Below are positions 1 to 8,426 of a DNA stretch of 35,829 nt, in pieces. The stretch is from a virus. A model generated the notes under the pieces. It had not been told where the DNA came from, ran no database searches, and worked only from the letters and a program-made list of their open reading frames with translations. Within the stretch, counting starts at the first letter, position 1. The number at the start of each line of letters is the position of its first letter. The translations under genes and the position numbers were made by a program. The stretch lies in the IMG/VR virus record IMGVR_UViG_3300042462_000212, positions 1 to 35,829 of that record; one strand, written 5' to 3'.

Positions 1-420
1 CTGCATTTCGTGTTGAGTAACCCCCATCGCCCGTAGGAATAAATCCTGTTGCAAATCTTTTATTGCCCATTTGGAAGTTAGGTCTATTGCCTACTGCCAA
101 CTCCATTTGTGCTAATATCGGTGCAAATCTTTCCGTTGCCCTTGCTGTGATAACTGATTCACCTCTTGAAAGTTTAGCATCTATTGAATCACTTGTTGCC
201 GTTCCCGCCCCATCTAATCCGATAACACCTGTGGCAAATGCTGGCTTTGGTGGCGCAGGCTGTGAAGCTATAACTGCTATTTGTGCTGCCCCTGTTGCCG
301 CTGCAAGTGCCGACAATATAGCCCCCGCAAATGGCACTGGATTGGCAAATTGAGCAATTACCGCCTGAGCTGTATTAATTATGGTTTGAATTATTGACGT
401 CGCTTTATTGGCTTGAAATT
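1..420. repeat. Terminal redundancy, left copy
   Basis: These 420 bases match 35410-35829 at a constant offset of 35409 with no indel. By eye there are nine mismatches, at 74, 92, 98, 110, 134, 212, 287, 290 and 293. Both copies lie inside the tape measure gene. Eight of the nine differences are synonymous there; the one at 212 changes Glu to Asp. This looks like the overlap left by assembling a circular or circularly permuted genome from coexisting strain variants, not like a functional terminal repeat. Confidence 0.93.
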
Positions 421-2668
421 GCTTTAACTGAATTTGATATTTAGCGTTTGCAGCATCACGCTCAGATTTTTGTATTCTTATTGCTTTTTCTTCTTCACTT
501 AATGTGCTTTGATTAATCGCATCTATTTCGGCATTCTTTGTATTGTCAATATTGTTCAATCTAGTTTCATAAACCATGTTGATAATACCCGCTATCGCTT
601 GTACTGCTTTACTTACCTCCTCTAATGATTTTTGCGCTTCTTTTGTGGCTTCTTCATTTATACCTAAAGCGTCACCTAATGTTGCATCTCCCTCTTTAGC
701 TTTTAAATTATCTTTAGCTTTTGCGATAGCTTGTTCAATCGCTTTAATGCCTTGTAACTGCTCTTTAGTTTGCGAACCTTCTGGACCTAAAAATTGCTTA
801 GTTAATCTTAATTGTTCTTCAAGTGCCGTTAATTGTATTTCTGCTTTGCGCCTTTCTTTTTCTTTTTCAGTTCCAACGGATAAATCAACTGCACCTAATT
901 CTAATTCTAATTGCTTTTGATTAAAAGCGATTTTATCATTGAACGCTTTAGCATTGTTAGCTATTATTTCGGATTCAATTTTCTTTTGGTTTTCCTGACG
1001 TTTCTTTTCAGCCTCTTCGTCAAACTTTTCAAGTGCTACTAATTTTTCTTTTTCAATAGCGTTTCTTAATTCAACTTCTTTTTTGCTATTGCCAGTTATT
1101 GATTCAAATTTAACTTCAAAGCTACGTTCTAATTTTTCCCGCTCTGTTAATAAAAAAGCATCCGATAAAGCCGTTAAATTATCTGCATACTTTTGTTCCT
1201 CTGCTAATTGTTTTTCCCTAGCCTTTTTATTTTCCTCTATAGCTCCTTTTTCTTCTTTATTCAATAATTTAATAAGCGATAATTGTTTATCCTTACCAGC
1301 ATCACGAACTTGTATTAACTCTGCTTCAAGGTCTTGCAATTCTTTATTACCCTTTCTATCTGTAATGTTTTGTGATTGTGAAATTTTTAATGCTTGTATT
1401 TTTTTACTTACAATATCTTCTTCGAGTTTTTGTAAATTCGCAGTATTTCTAAGTATTTCATCTGTTGCTGCTTTGCGTTCTTTTGCTGTAGAACTTGCAC
1501 TTTTAGCAATGATTAATAATTCAGTTTCTCTACTTGCATTTTGCGCTCTACGCTTTGCTATTGCGCCCTCCAAGTCTTCAAGTTCCCTTTGAATCTTAAC
1601 TACCTCTTGACCTTTTTTTGCAGCATCGCCTATAAATTTGCTTGTATTCTTTGCTGCATTTTGTATTTTGTCTGATAGATTAGTTACACCAGTTCCAATT
1701 TGCGCTATCCCATTTGCAAGTTTCTTTGGGTCACGTTCTAATATGGCATCCAAAACAACTTTAAACCCTTCTAGTCTATTAATTAAATTGTTTTTTAAGA
1801 AGTCCACTAAATCAGTGATAGCCTTTTTAGGATTGCTGAAAACATTTATTAATTCAACGCCTATTTTTTGCGCTTCACCAAATAATGCTTTAAAAACGCC
1901 TGTCACATTTGCCAAAGCATCTTCCAATAAATCAGCCCCTTTTTCTGTTGAAGCAAATGCAGCAACTAACGAACCTAATAAGACAACAAATGCACCGACC
2001 CCAGTAGCAATCAAAGCTAACCTTAGCACCCCCATTGCGGCACTTAATCCGCCTGTTGAAAGTATAGACAGCTTTGTCGCTCCATCAGCTGCTTTTTGCC
2101 CTGTTATATATGCTGCTAATTGAACTTTAGCATCTCCAAGTGCAGCTTTATAAGTATTAAACGTTGTATTCAAACTTCCTAAAGAAACCCCAAATATTTT
2201 GATTTCGCTTACTGCATTTTTTAGCGCACCCTCATAATTACCTACATTTCTGCGATTATCGCCTAATGCCTTTTCTTGGTCTTTTAAAGTATCGCTTAAT
2301 ACTTTTACTTGTTTAGCAACTTCTTGGCTCGGGTTTCTTAGTTGTTGAGCATACAAAGCATTATACAACTTTCGATTTGTTTCGATTGTATTGCCTTGTA
2401 AATTAGTTATGTCGATATTTGCCTTAGTAGCTTTGTCGAGTTCGCCTAATCCTTTTTGTTGGTTTGTCAATACATTAGTCAAAGCGTTTACTTCTTTGCT
2501 TAATACATTTATTTCGGATTTTGCTCTTATTGCATCCTCTGAATATTCGCCCTGAGCCTTTTTTGTTTCTTGGTAATTAGCCCTTGCTTTCTCTAATTCA
2601 GAACCTAACTTAGCTAATTCACTTACTACTGGTTGTATGTCTATTTTAAATACTTCTACTTCTGCCAT
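1..2668 (-). CDS. Tape measure protein, N-terminal and central part (continues at 35409)
   Basis: The protein sets tail length and is threaded through the tail tube. The gene starts with ATG at 2668 (MAEVEVFKIDIQPVVSELAK) and stays open to base 1. On the 35,409-bp circle it continues from 35409 to the stop at 35267, giving 936 residues in one frame. The N-terminal third is helical coiled coil rich in K, E, Q and N, with the phrase KVLSDTLKDQEKALGDNRRN typical of Bacteroidetes tape measure proteins. It is followed by a hydrophobic segment (ALIATGVGAFVVLLGSLVAA) and further long coiled coil in which EKEK/EEKA-type runs dominate. A second Ala/Gly-rich hydrophobic region lies near the C-terminus. 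It is the last gene of the terminase-to-tail series, 1 nt of overlap after the baseplate-like gene. Family membership is clear from size, architecture and position; no domain search was possible. Confidence 0.9.
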   Translation of the reverse strand, partial: MAEVEVFKIDIQPVVSELAKLGSELEKARANYQETKKAQGEYSEDAIRAKSEINVLSKEVNALTNVLTNQQKGLGELDKATKANIDITNLQGNTIETNRKLYNALYAQQLRNPSQEVAKQVKVLSDTLKDQEKALGDNRRNVGNYEGALKNAVSEIKIFGVSLGSLNTTFNTYKAALGDAKVQLAAYITGQKAADGATKLSILSTGGLSAAMGVLRLALIATGVGAFVVLLGSLVAAFASTEKGADLLEDALANVTGVFKALFGEAQKIGVELINVFSNPKKAITDLVDFLKNNLINRLEGFKVVLDAILERDPKKLANGIAQIGTGVTNLSDKIQNAAKNTSKFIGDAAKKGQEVVKIQRELEDLEGAIAKRRAQNASRETELLIIAKSASSTAKERKAATDEILRNTANLQKLEEDIVSKKIQALKISQSQNITDRKGNKELQDLEAELIQVRDAGKDKQLSLIKLLNKEEKGAIEENKKAREKQLAEEQKYADNLTALSDAFLLTEREKLERSFEVKFESITGNSKKEVELRNAIEKEKLVALEKFDEEAEKKRQENQKKIESEIIANNAKAFNDKIAFNQKQLELELGAVDLSVGTEKEKERRKAEIQLTALEEQLRLTKQFLGPEGSQTKEQLQGIKAIEQAIAKAKDNLKAKEGDATLGDALGINEEATKEAQKSLEEVSKAVQAIAGIINMVYETRLNNIDNTKNAEIDAINQSTLSEEEKAIRIQKSERDAANAKYQIQLKQFQANKATSIIQTIINTAQAVIAQFANPVPFAGAILSALAAATGAAQIAVIASQPAPPKPAFATGVIGLDGAGTATSDSIDAKLSRGESVITARATERFAPILAQMELAVGNRPNFQMGNKRFATGFIPTGDGGYSTRNA

Positions 2669-4656
2669 TACAATAATTTTATAAGTTCTACTACACTGCT
2701 ATTTTTAGATGTATAGTCAAATTTTATTTTGTTCACATAAAAATAAGTATCCAATTCTCTGATATAAACAGGCTTTAAAAAATCCAAATTCGATACATCG
2801 CTTAAATTCAACCTGACATTTAATTCAATTATTTTATACTTATCTATAACACTAATTATGTACGTGTAATAATTATTAAATATGTTAAATCCAAAGCCTA
2901 GGTTATTTGTATAAATAGTATCAATGAATCTTGTAAATGGAACATTGGAAACTATCTGATAGGAACTCCCTGAAAGCACATCGGAACTATTCCTAACAAA
3001 CATTGGAGAATTCCTTAATTCTAATATCAATATTCTCATATTAACATCATTGGCAATGTCTCCATTTTCGTAAATCTTAATTTGATTAACTGGGAATGTA
3101 TAAGAAAACCTATTAACATTTTCAGTAGCGGAAAAATCTACAGAAATCAAATCTTTATTTACAGTAAGATTTTCATTTTGAATTACAGCGTTGTAATCCG
3201 TACCAACTGGCTTTATTACTGAATCATCATCTTTATATTTTAAAAAATTGTTTTGCGCATAATCCAATTCAAAATCAGTAATGTAGTCATCTGTAAAATC
3301 AACTTTGCCACTCCAGTCAATTGCATTATTTATATTATTTCTAATGTCGTTAAATTGGTTTAATTTGACCACTTTAGTATTTTCATCCACTGTTATCACA
3401 CCTGAAAATAACTTCAAATAATTTTTGATAAAATCAGCCTGCTTTAAATTAGGTAGCATAGTTGATGGGGTCAAATATCTAAAGCCTCCAAATTCTCTTG
3501 CCTGTTGTTTTGTTCTTATGTCTAAAGGATTAAGTATAGTGCAACTTGTGATGTTAAAGTTTGTAGCGGAATCCATATATAATGATATTGCGCCCCCACT
3601 TTGAGTAGAAAATCTTATGCTCATTCCGCATTCACCATTCCCCCCCTTTTTTACTTCTATAAAATCAGTAATTGAATAGGTTGTGATTCCTAATGGTATA
3701 TTTCTTGTATATGTTTTTGTTTGGCTACTTGTTATAACTTCTATTAATAAAACAGCCCTTGAAGATGGTGCTACTTTAAAATTCAATGTAAAATTTATTG
3801 ATACTTCATCTGCAAAACAAAGATTTCTAAAATTATATGGTGCAGTAAAATTGCCCATTACTGTTCTCGGTCTTGTAGTTACAGTTGAATCAATCCAATA
3901 TGTTTTTGAGGTTAATGGAGATGCAGCGTAATCAAATCTATAAAAAGGGTCAAAAGTAAATGTTAATGGCACAGTTGCGGGTCCTCCTGTCAATGGTAAA
4001 AATCTTCCTAAATATTTACTCCCGTCATAATCCCTTACTTTTTTACCATTGCAAGGGATTATAAGATTTGGCGTTTGTATGTTATTTTGCAATGTGTATC
4101 CTGCAGCATTACATATTTTATTTAGTATTGAATTTACTTTAAACGCTGGTAACATTGTTTCGCTACTCATTGTAGCTCCAACTGAAACGTAGGCATTTGG
4201 ACTGTCTTTGTTGAAATCTACAATAGGGAATACTATGTCATTGTTATTGGTAGTGCCTATCCTTTCTGCATTGTAAAATCCATTGTAATCTGAATAGTTT
4301 AAAGCCAAAAGGGATTTGTCTTTTAGTAAATCAAAAAAACTAACATTAGTTCCGTATGTTCTTATATTATAATATCCATCGACTTTTTCTAAAGTACAAA
4401 ATCGCATATTCATATCAACTCCATCAACATATAAACGGCAATCAAGTCTTTGATATGGTATATTTGATGCGGAGGTGGCTACTTCACAGCTTTGAAAAAT
4501 GGCTCTATTGTTTGCCGTCTTTGGTAGCTTAAATGAAATTGACCTCGCACCTACTCTTTTTGATATATCCCCTATCGGTGCAATAGCATACTCACCAATA
4601 ATAGTTTCAGTTTGCAGTACGTCCGCATCAACTCCATTTATTACTAATCGAATCAC
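2668..4656 (-). CDS. Large tail/baseplate protein, 662 aa
   Basis: Encoded directly upstream of the tape measure gene: its stop shares base 2668 with the tape measure ATG. It overlaps the preceding gene by 4 nt (ATGA-type coupling), which supports the start. The sequence is beta-rich with few charged clusters and many Asn, Ser, Thr and Tyr residues. It opens with MIRLVINGVDADV and has GARSISFKLPKTANNRAIF at about residues 36-54, a pattern I associate with tail/baseplate proteins encoded next to tape measure in Bacteroides and Flavobacterium siphophages. No enzymatic motif was seen. A role as tail-tip or hub component is inferred from position; an exact equivalent such as distal tail protein or Tal cannot be assigned from sequence alone. 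Confidence 0.6.
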   Translation of the reverse strand: MIRLVINGVDADVLQTETIIGEYAIAPIGDISKRVGARSISFKLPKTANNRAIFQSCEVATSASNIPYQRLDCRLYVDGVDMNMRFCTLEKVDGYYNIRTYGTNVSFFDLLKDKSLLALNYSDYNGFYNAERIGTTNNNDIVFPIVDFNKDSPNAYVSVGATMSSETMLPAFKVNSILNKICNAAGYTLQNNIQTPNLIIPCNGKKVRDYDGSKYLGRFLPLTGGPATVPLTFTFDPFYRFDYAASPLTSKTYWIDSTVTTRPRTVMGNFTAPYNFRNLCFADEVSINFTLNFKVAPSSRAVLLIEVITSSQTKTYTRNIPLGITTYSITDFIEVKKGGNGECGMSIRFSTQSGGAISLYMDSATNFNITSCTILNPLDIRTKQQAREFGGFRYLTPSTMLPNLKQADFIKNYLKLFSGVITVDENTKVVKLNQFNDIRNNINNAIDWSGKVDFTDDYITDFELDYAQNNFLKYKDDDSVIKPVGTDYNAVIQNENLTVNKDLISVDFSATENVNRFSYTFPVNQIKIYENGDIANDVNMRILILELRNSPMFVRNSSDVLSGSSYQIVSNVPFTRFIDTIYTNNLGFGFNIFNNYYTYIISVIDKYKIIELNVRLNLSDVSNLDFLKPVYIRELDTYFYVNKIKFDYTSKNSSVVELIKLL

Positions 4657-5351
4657 TGACCTTGTATGTTTAACTCTTTAGCTATCAAAAATCTAAATGT
4701 TCTTTCAACTATTCTTTCTCTTGTATCTCTAACAATCATGCTCTCTCTGTCAACTATAATTGGAGTGAACCTATCCTCAAAGTTTAAATAGTCGGGCAAC
4801 TCTTCATCGTAAACCCACGCTTGTATTGAATTTCGCAAAGATTCTAACACTGATAATAGCTCGCTATTTATTACCCCTGTATTTACTACTACGGCTCTGT
4901 AAACATCTTTTAAACTTGAATTTTTTAAAGTTAAATTTTGAGTTTTAAATGTTTCAGCCTCTCCATCATTTATTTCGTAAATCGCTCTTTTGCCACCAAA
5001 TAAAAAACTTTGATAACCGCCCTCTCTATTTAGCCAAACAATATTTAATCCAGTACAGCATTCAGGTGTATAAGATATAACTGCTGGTGCGCATACACTA
5101 CCCTTATTAATAATTATAAGATATTCTATGCCGTCTGCTGAAAATCCTATTACAGTTGTTCCTGTAGTTACCGAAGCCATGTTAAATGTATAGCTTGTTC
5201 CTGTCCATGTAAACCACGCTGGCACAGTTACATAAGCACTCCCAGTCCACCTGCCTAATAATGTACGTGGCGTATTAGTAAAAGCATCTAATGGCTCACT
5301 AACAACTCCATTTGTAGCACAAAGATTATATGACTTGTAAACTATTTTCAC
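4653..5351 (-). CDS. Putative distal tail/baseplate structural protein, 232 aa
   Basis: The N-terminal half is rich in Thr, Ser, Gly and aromatic residues and looks like a beta-sandwich. It is followed by a Cys-Cys segment and the phrase NIVWLNREGGYQSFLFGGKR at about residues 103-122. That phrase resembles a motif I recall in tail proteins of Bacteroides phages. The C-terminal part is more mixed, with many acidic residues and DRESMIVRDTRERIVERTF. It overlaps both neighbours by 4 nt, so the block 5965-2668 is probably translationally coupled. Function is inferred only from position between fibre-like and baseplate-like genes. Confidence 0.5.
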   Translation of the reverse strand: MKIVYKSYNLCATNGVVSEPLDAFTNTPRTLLGRWTGSAYVTVPAWFTWTGTSYTFNMASVTTGTTVIGFSADGIEYLIIINKGSVCAPAVISYTPECCTGLNIVWLNREGGYQSFLFGGKRAIYEINDGEAETFKTQNLTLKNSSLKDVYRAVVVNTGVINSELLSVLESLRNSIQAWVYDEELPDYLNFEDRFTPIIVDRESMIVRDTRERIVERTFRFLIAKELNIQGQ

Positions 5352-5965
5352 AGTTCAAGTACTTGGTAAGTAATAAATATAATTAAATCAGAATCTCCTG
5401 CGGTGGGATTGCCAGTTTCTACTGTAAATAACATTGCACCGTCTGTCATAAAATCACTACCAGATGTTTTTAATACATCCGAATTTGCCCTTGTTAAATC
5501 AATATCAACTACAGTACCCTCGTCTGATAGCACTATTATGCCGCTTGTATTTGTTGCATAAGGTGTAGTATTATAATCAAATCTATAAACTATGCTAATC
5601 GGGTCAATGTAAAATCCTGCTGGTGGTGCAGGTATCAATTCAACTGGTGTGTCGTAAGCATCTAATATTTCTGCACTCGTTACAGTTACTTTGATAGTTT
5701 GGATTTCAGCAACTGGGGTTTCAGTTAAAAAATACTTCCATGCAGTCCCGTTATAATATCCGTACTTTGCCAAATCGGTATTGTAAACTAACAATCCGTT
5801 TGTTGGCGTTAAAGCTGTTATTTCAGCCGTTGTAAGTTGCTGTATCTCTTCTTGGTAATCATCTATTAAAGCGTCATTAAATGTCCTTAAATCGGCTGGA
5901 GTTATATCCGCTCCAACGTCACTAAATAAACTGTCCGATAATGCTTGTACTGCTATTTTACTCAT
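5348..5965 (-). CDS. Fibre-like structural protein, 205 aa
   Basis: The N-terminal region is helical and acidic. It is followed by NGLLVYNTDLAKYGYYNGTA at about residues 55-74, a form of the 'LVYNTD..KYYYYNGTAW' unit common in Bacteroidetes phage fibres and adhesins. The C-terminal half is Thr/Val/Ile-rich and predicted mostly beta. It sits in the tail operon with 3 nt to the upstream gene and 4 nt overlap with the downstream gene. A part in the tail tip or a short fibre is likely. No enzymatic motif was seen. Confidence 0.5.
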   Translation of the reverse strand: MSKIAVQALSDSLFSDVGADITPADLRTFNDALIDDYQEEIQQLTTAEITALTPTNGLLVYNTDLAKYGYYNGTAWKYFLTETPVAEIQTIKVTVTSAEILDAYDTPVELIPAPPAGFYIDPISIVYRFDYNTTPYATNTSGIIVLSDEGTVVDIDLTRANSDVLKTSGSDFMTDGAMLFTVETGNPTAGDSDLIIFITYQVLEL

Positions 5966-5968
5966 TGT

Positions 5969-6802
5969 TTATGTATTTAAAAATCTTGAATTAAATCTGT
6001 CGTTAAAGGCTCTTCTTGGTAGTGGTGTATTAGAAAAAATTCTGCCTGTAACTAAACTTGTGCCGCTAATTAAAGTTACAAAGTTGGTTTGGCAAGTTGA
6101 GTTCGCTATTGATTCTCCCAAATATTGTTTTGTGCTTATATATTTTGAAAACAATTCCTCTGTATCAACTCCCGCACAAAGTCCTCTATGTATACTCGTG
6201 AAAGAACCAAAGAATACAACTCTAAACGGCATATATAAATTATATCCATTGTCAATATTAAACTGATTCCCTTGTTTTGGCGGTACTATTGGCAATAATG
6301 CAGATTGAACATATCCTGAAATATTAAATTCAAAAAATCCATCTTTATTTCCTTCAGGTGAAAAATCCGAAACTTTTAAATAAGGATATGGATTCGGACT
6401 AACTCCAACTGGCACTTCACTTGTTTGCCATCCTTTAAAAACCGAAAACACAGGCGGTTGCATATACTTTATTTCTCTTGTTCCACCACCATCATTAGTT
6501 GTAAACACTGTGTTTATTGTGTAGGTAACTGAAACCAAAGCGCCAAACATAAAGCCGTATGTGATAACTTGTTTAACCGTGTGATAGCCTTTATAAATTC
6601 CTGTTGTAATGTAAACTAAATCACCTGTTTTTAATAAAGTAGTGGAGTTCATGAATATCCCTGAAAATATTTGAACATTCCCACCGTTATTAGTAAATGC
6701 ACCATTTTCAGTTGGTGCATCAAATAAATAGTTAATAGGCTGGTAAGCACTTACCCACTGTCTTGGCATCCTTAATTGTCTATAATTCTTTTGAATTGGC
6801 AT
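5969..6802 (-). CDS. Tail-region structural protein of unknown function, 277 aa
   Basis: An aromatic- and Asn/Gly-rich protein with little charge, starting MPIQKNYRQLRMPRQWVSAY. The first residue overlaps the last base of the upstream connector-like gene at 6802. Residues 50-110 contain a small beta domain (LKTGDLVYITTGIYKGYHTV) resembling SH3-like or KOW-like barrels. The C-terminus ends in a basic stretch (LPRRAFNDRFNSRF). No recognised family. Position between a gp10-like connector and fibre-like genes supports a virion component, possibly a tail or neck protein. Confidence 0.45.
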   Translation of the reverse strand: MPIQKNYRQLRMPRQWVSAYQPINYLFDAPTENGAFTNNGGNVQIFSGIFMNSTTLLKTGDLVYITTGIYKGYHTVKQVITYGFMFGALVSVTYTINTVFTTNDGGGTREIKYMQPPVFSVFKGWQTSEVPVGVSPNPYPYLKVSDFSPEGNKDGFFEFNISGYVQSALLPIVPPKQGNQFNIDNGYNLYMPFRVVFFGSFTSIHRGLCAGVDTEELFSKYISTKQYLGESIANSTCQTNFVTLISGTSLVTGRIFSNTPLPRRAFNDRFNSRFLNT

Positions 6803-7266
6803 TATGCTGCTATTTTTAAAACATCACTTGTAACCTCACTTGCAATCAAATTGTAAAAATCATTTTCAATTTCTTTTGTCAACGCATCATTGAATATTCC
6901 GCTCACCAAATCAGTTCCGCCTTGTTGCCAAATTGTAGTTCCCTCTTCGCCTATTTTTCTTTGAATAAGAAATGCTAATGAATCTTTGCTTATTCCATTT
7001 GGTATAATTCCTTTTTCATCTATCCACTTTCTTATTACATCTCGTGGCGGTCTTTTGCTCGGCTTTCTACCAAACTCTAAAGCACCGATATATTGCTCGG
7101 CATAAACAGTTAAAGTAGAGTTCTTGACATCGTAACGAACCGACTTAGCCAAACGACCTGAAGCATTAACAGCTCCATACTTGGTCACTCTTTTAGTCTG
7201 AATATCTTTAACCAACCTATCGGTTAACTCCAGTCCTAATTTATTTAAGTATTCGTTGAAGTCCAT
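6802..7266 (-). CDS. HK97 gp10-like head-tail connector / tail completion protein
   Basis: This 154-residue protein has the hallmarks of the HK97-gp10 family: a helical N-terminus (MDFNEYLNKLGLELTDRLVK), then SGRLAKSVRYDV, then YIGALEFGRKPSKRPP at about residues 60-75, the typical 'E-x-G-x-x-P..RP' turn before a C-terminal helix. Such proteins form part of the neck and close the head-tail junction. It lies 1 nt downstream of a second tail-completion-like gene. The start at 7266 is favoured by the tight spacing. Confidence 0.7.
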   Translation of the reverse strand: MDFNEYLNKLGLELTDRLVKDIQTKRVTKYGAVNASGRLAKSVRYDVKNSTLTVYAEQYIGALEFGRKPSKRPPRDVIRKWIDEKGIIPNGISKDSLAFLIQRKIGEEGTTIWQQGGTDLVSGIFNDALTKEIENDFYNLIASEVTSDVLKIAA

Positions 7267-7267
7267 T

Positions 7268-7708
7268 TTATACTATTTCAGTTGGTAAACAATCGACAAC
7301 TGTTGAAATTACTTTAGCGTTAAACCTCACAAACATACCGCTTGTTATACCGTTGAACTGCTTAAAATACGGCTCTGCTTGGTAACCTGTATATTGAACA
7401 TTCTTAGCAATTAGCCATTGCTCTAATCTTCTTTGCATAATATCCGCTTGCTCGATTATCTCGAGTCTTTCTTCATCATTGGTGTGCGGAGTATCTTGAA
7501 AAATTAAAGCTATTAAGACGTTAGGAATAGTATCAACTGCTTGGTTTTGGTCGGCTCTGCTAATTGTAAAAGGATATAAATGTATTTGTGGCAAAGATTG
7601 TTTTTCAATAGCTAAGTTTGCATCCGATACTCTGCCATGATAAAAAGTACCATTCGGATTTATATCAAAGGCTATCTCTTTTATGGTATCGACAAAATCT
7701 TTGTACAT
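7268..7708 (-). CDS. Putative tail terminator / head-tail joining protein, 146 aa
   Basis: Mixed alpha/beta protein starting MYKDFVDTIKEIAFDINPNG. The order long N-terminal helix, beta strands (LPQIHLYPFTI), helical region (DEERLEIIEQADIMQRRLEQ), and a final strand pair (FVRFNAKVISTVVDC) resembles the tail terminator fold (lambda gpU-like). It directly precedes the gp10-like connector, the usual position. Its ATG lies 1 nt downstream of a promoter-like element (7710-7720), so the transcript could be leaderless. The assignment is structural pattern plus context and remains tentative. Confidence 0.5.
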   Translation of the reverse strand: MYKDFVDTIKEIAFDINPNGTFYHGRVSDANLAIEKQSLPQIHLYPFTISRADQNQAVDTIPNVLIALIFQDTPHTNDEERLEIIEQADIMQRRLEQWLIAKNVQYTGYQAEPYFKQFNGITSGMFVRFNAKVISTVVDCLPTEIV

Positions 7709-7709
7709 T

Positions 7710-7720
7710 GGACAAAAGTA
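7710..7720 (-). promoter_or_regulatory. Promoter-like TAnnTTTG box (TACTTTTGTCC) before the tail operon
   Basis: On the minus strand this reads TACTTTTGTCC and matches the Bacteroidetes -7 consensus TAnnTTTG. The same TAnnTTTGTCC string precedes genes at 19143, 20517, 22109 and 32010. No good upstream TTTG box was found at the expected spacing, so strength is uncertain. The 10-mer TAAGGCTAAC lies just upstream (7755-7746). Confidence 0.4.
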
Positions 7721-7752
7721 ATCAATTTAAATAGCGTTTTATTTTGTTAGCC

Positions 7753-8019
7753 TTATTTTTTTTGAAGCATCCGATACGCCTCCTCAAGGTCTTTTTTGTA
7801 CATACTTTCCTCAAAGTCCATTAATAAGACTTCATATATTTCCTCCGCTGGCAAAGCCATTACTTCACCCATTGTTTTGTGATACTTTTCACCAATGGTT
7901 TTAATGGTCATTTTAGCCCCAAACTTTTTAAACCTATCTACATCTGCCAACACCTCCGCTTGCGTGGGCTTATAGTCGTTTAATCGCTTGTACTTGTCAA
8001 AAAATCGTGATAACTGTTC
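7753..8019 (-). CDS. Tail assembly chaperone, -1 frame extension (GT-like part)
   Basis: An open frame of 88 codons that continues the upstream 148-aa gene in the -1 frame. Its first in-frame GTG (7953) would give only 66 aa; no ATG precedes it. Joined at the T9 run, the protein reads ...ISYPLAAFFFEQLSRFFDK and then KYKRLNDYKPTQAEVLADVD, followed by RFKKFGAKMTIKTIGEKY. That is a smooth helical continuation, giving a 224-residue fusion. Known biology: siphophages commonly make a short and a long tail chaperone by -1 frameshifting (lambda G and GT). Here the pair lies after large terminase, not directly before tape measure. The assignment is inferred from the two-frame layout and helical composition. 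Confidence 0.55.
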   Translation of the reverse strand, partial: EQLSRFFDKYKRLNDYKPTQAEVLADVDRFKKFGAKMTIKTIGEKYHKTMGEVMALPAEEIYEVLLMDFEESMYKKDLEEAYRMLQKK

Positions 8020-8426
8020 AAAAAAAAAGCAGCCAAAGGGTATGAAATGGTAGTTGGTAGCTTTGAATAGTCCACATCCGTATATACTTTTAAAATAGGT
8101 ATCATTGCTTTAAATGGTTTTTCGGCTGCAATTAAATGAGCCTTTGCAACTTCAACTTTACCATAGGATTCTTTTCCAATATCCATTTTATTCTCTTCAG
8201 CTACATAGGCATCGGGCAATTCACTCATAAATGAAGTAGCTAACATAATCGAACCTAAAGATTCGCTATTGAGTCGTTCTAACTGGTCTTTTGAAACATC
8301 GAGTAAACAACTAACTTGCTCCAATGCTGTTTCGCAATCCATCCAGTTAATAAATCTTTCGAACGGCACGTCATGCCATGAAGTTGGTATTTGAATTATT
8401 TGAGTTCCAATACTTGAGGTTATCAT
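7980..8426 (-). CDS. Tail assembly chaperone-like protein (G-like short form), 148 aa
   Basis: Starts with ATG overlapping the terminase stop by 4 nt. The N-terminus IIQIPTSWHDVPFERFINWM has the 'IPxSWxDVxxxxF' phrase seen in many Bacteroidetes phage proteins with a chaperone-like role. The rest is largely helical, acidic and Leu/Ala-rich. The reading frame ends 12 codons after a T9 run. At that run a -1 shift enters the 88-codon extension described separately. I take the 148-aa product as the short form of a G/GT-like pair. An alternative is that the run should hold ten T and there is a single 224-aa protein. Confidence 0.55.
   Translation of the reverse strand: MITSSIGTQIIQIPTSWHDVPFERFINWMDCETALEQVSCLLDVSKDQLERLNSESLGSIMLATSFMSELPDAYVAEENKMDIGKESYGKVEVAKAHLIAAEKPFKAMIPILKVYTDVDYSKLPTTISYPLAAFFLNSYHDFLTSTSD
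8019..8025 (-). promoter_or_regulatory. Candidate -1 slippery heptamer T TTT TTG
   Basis: On the minus strand, codons TTT (8024-8022) and TTG (8021-8019) of the 148-aa gene are preceded by T, giving the canonical X XXY YYZ pattern. After a -1 slip the next codon is GAA at 8019, which enters the 88-codon extension. The heptamer is the end of a 9-T run (8028-8020). No stimulatory structure was computed. Confidence 0.5.

Noticed and set aside
1-420. Functional direct terminal repeats as in T7-like genomes
   Set aside because: The repeat lies inside a gene, the two copies differ at nine sites, and the tape measure frame closes perfectly on a circle.
576-2123. Several plus-strand frames of 110-170 codons
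   Set aside because: They lie entirely within the tape measure gene and show Ser/Leu/Phe-rich composition typical of antisense frames of coiled coils.
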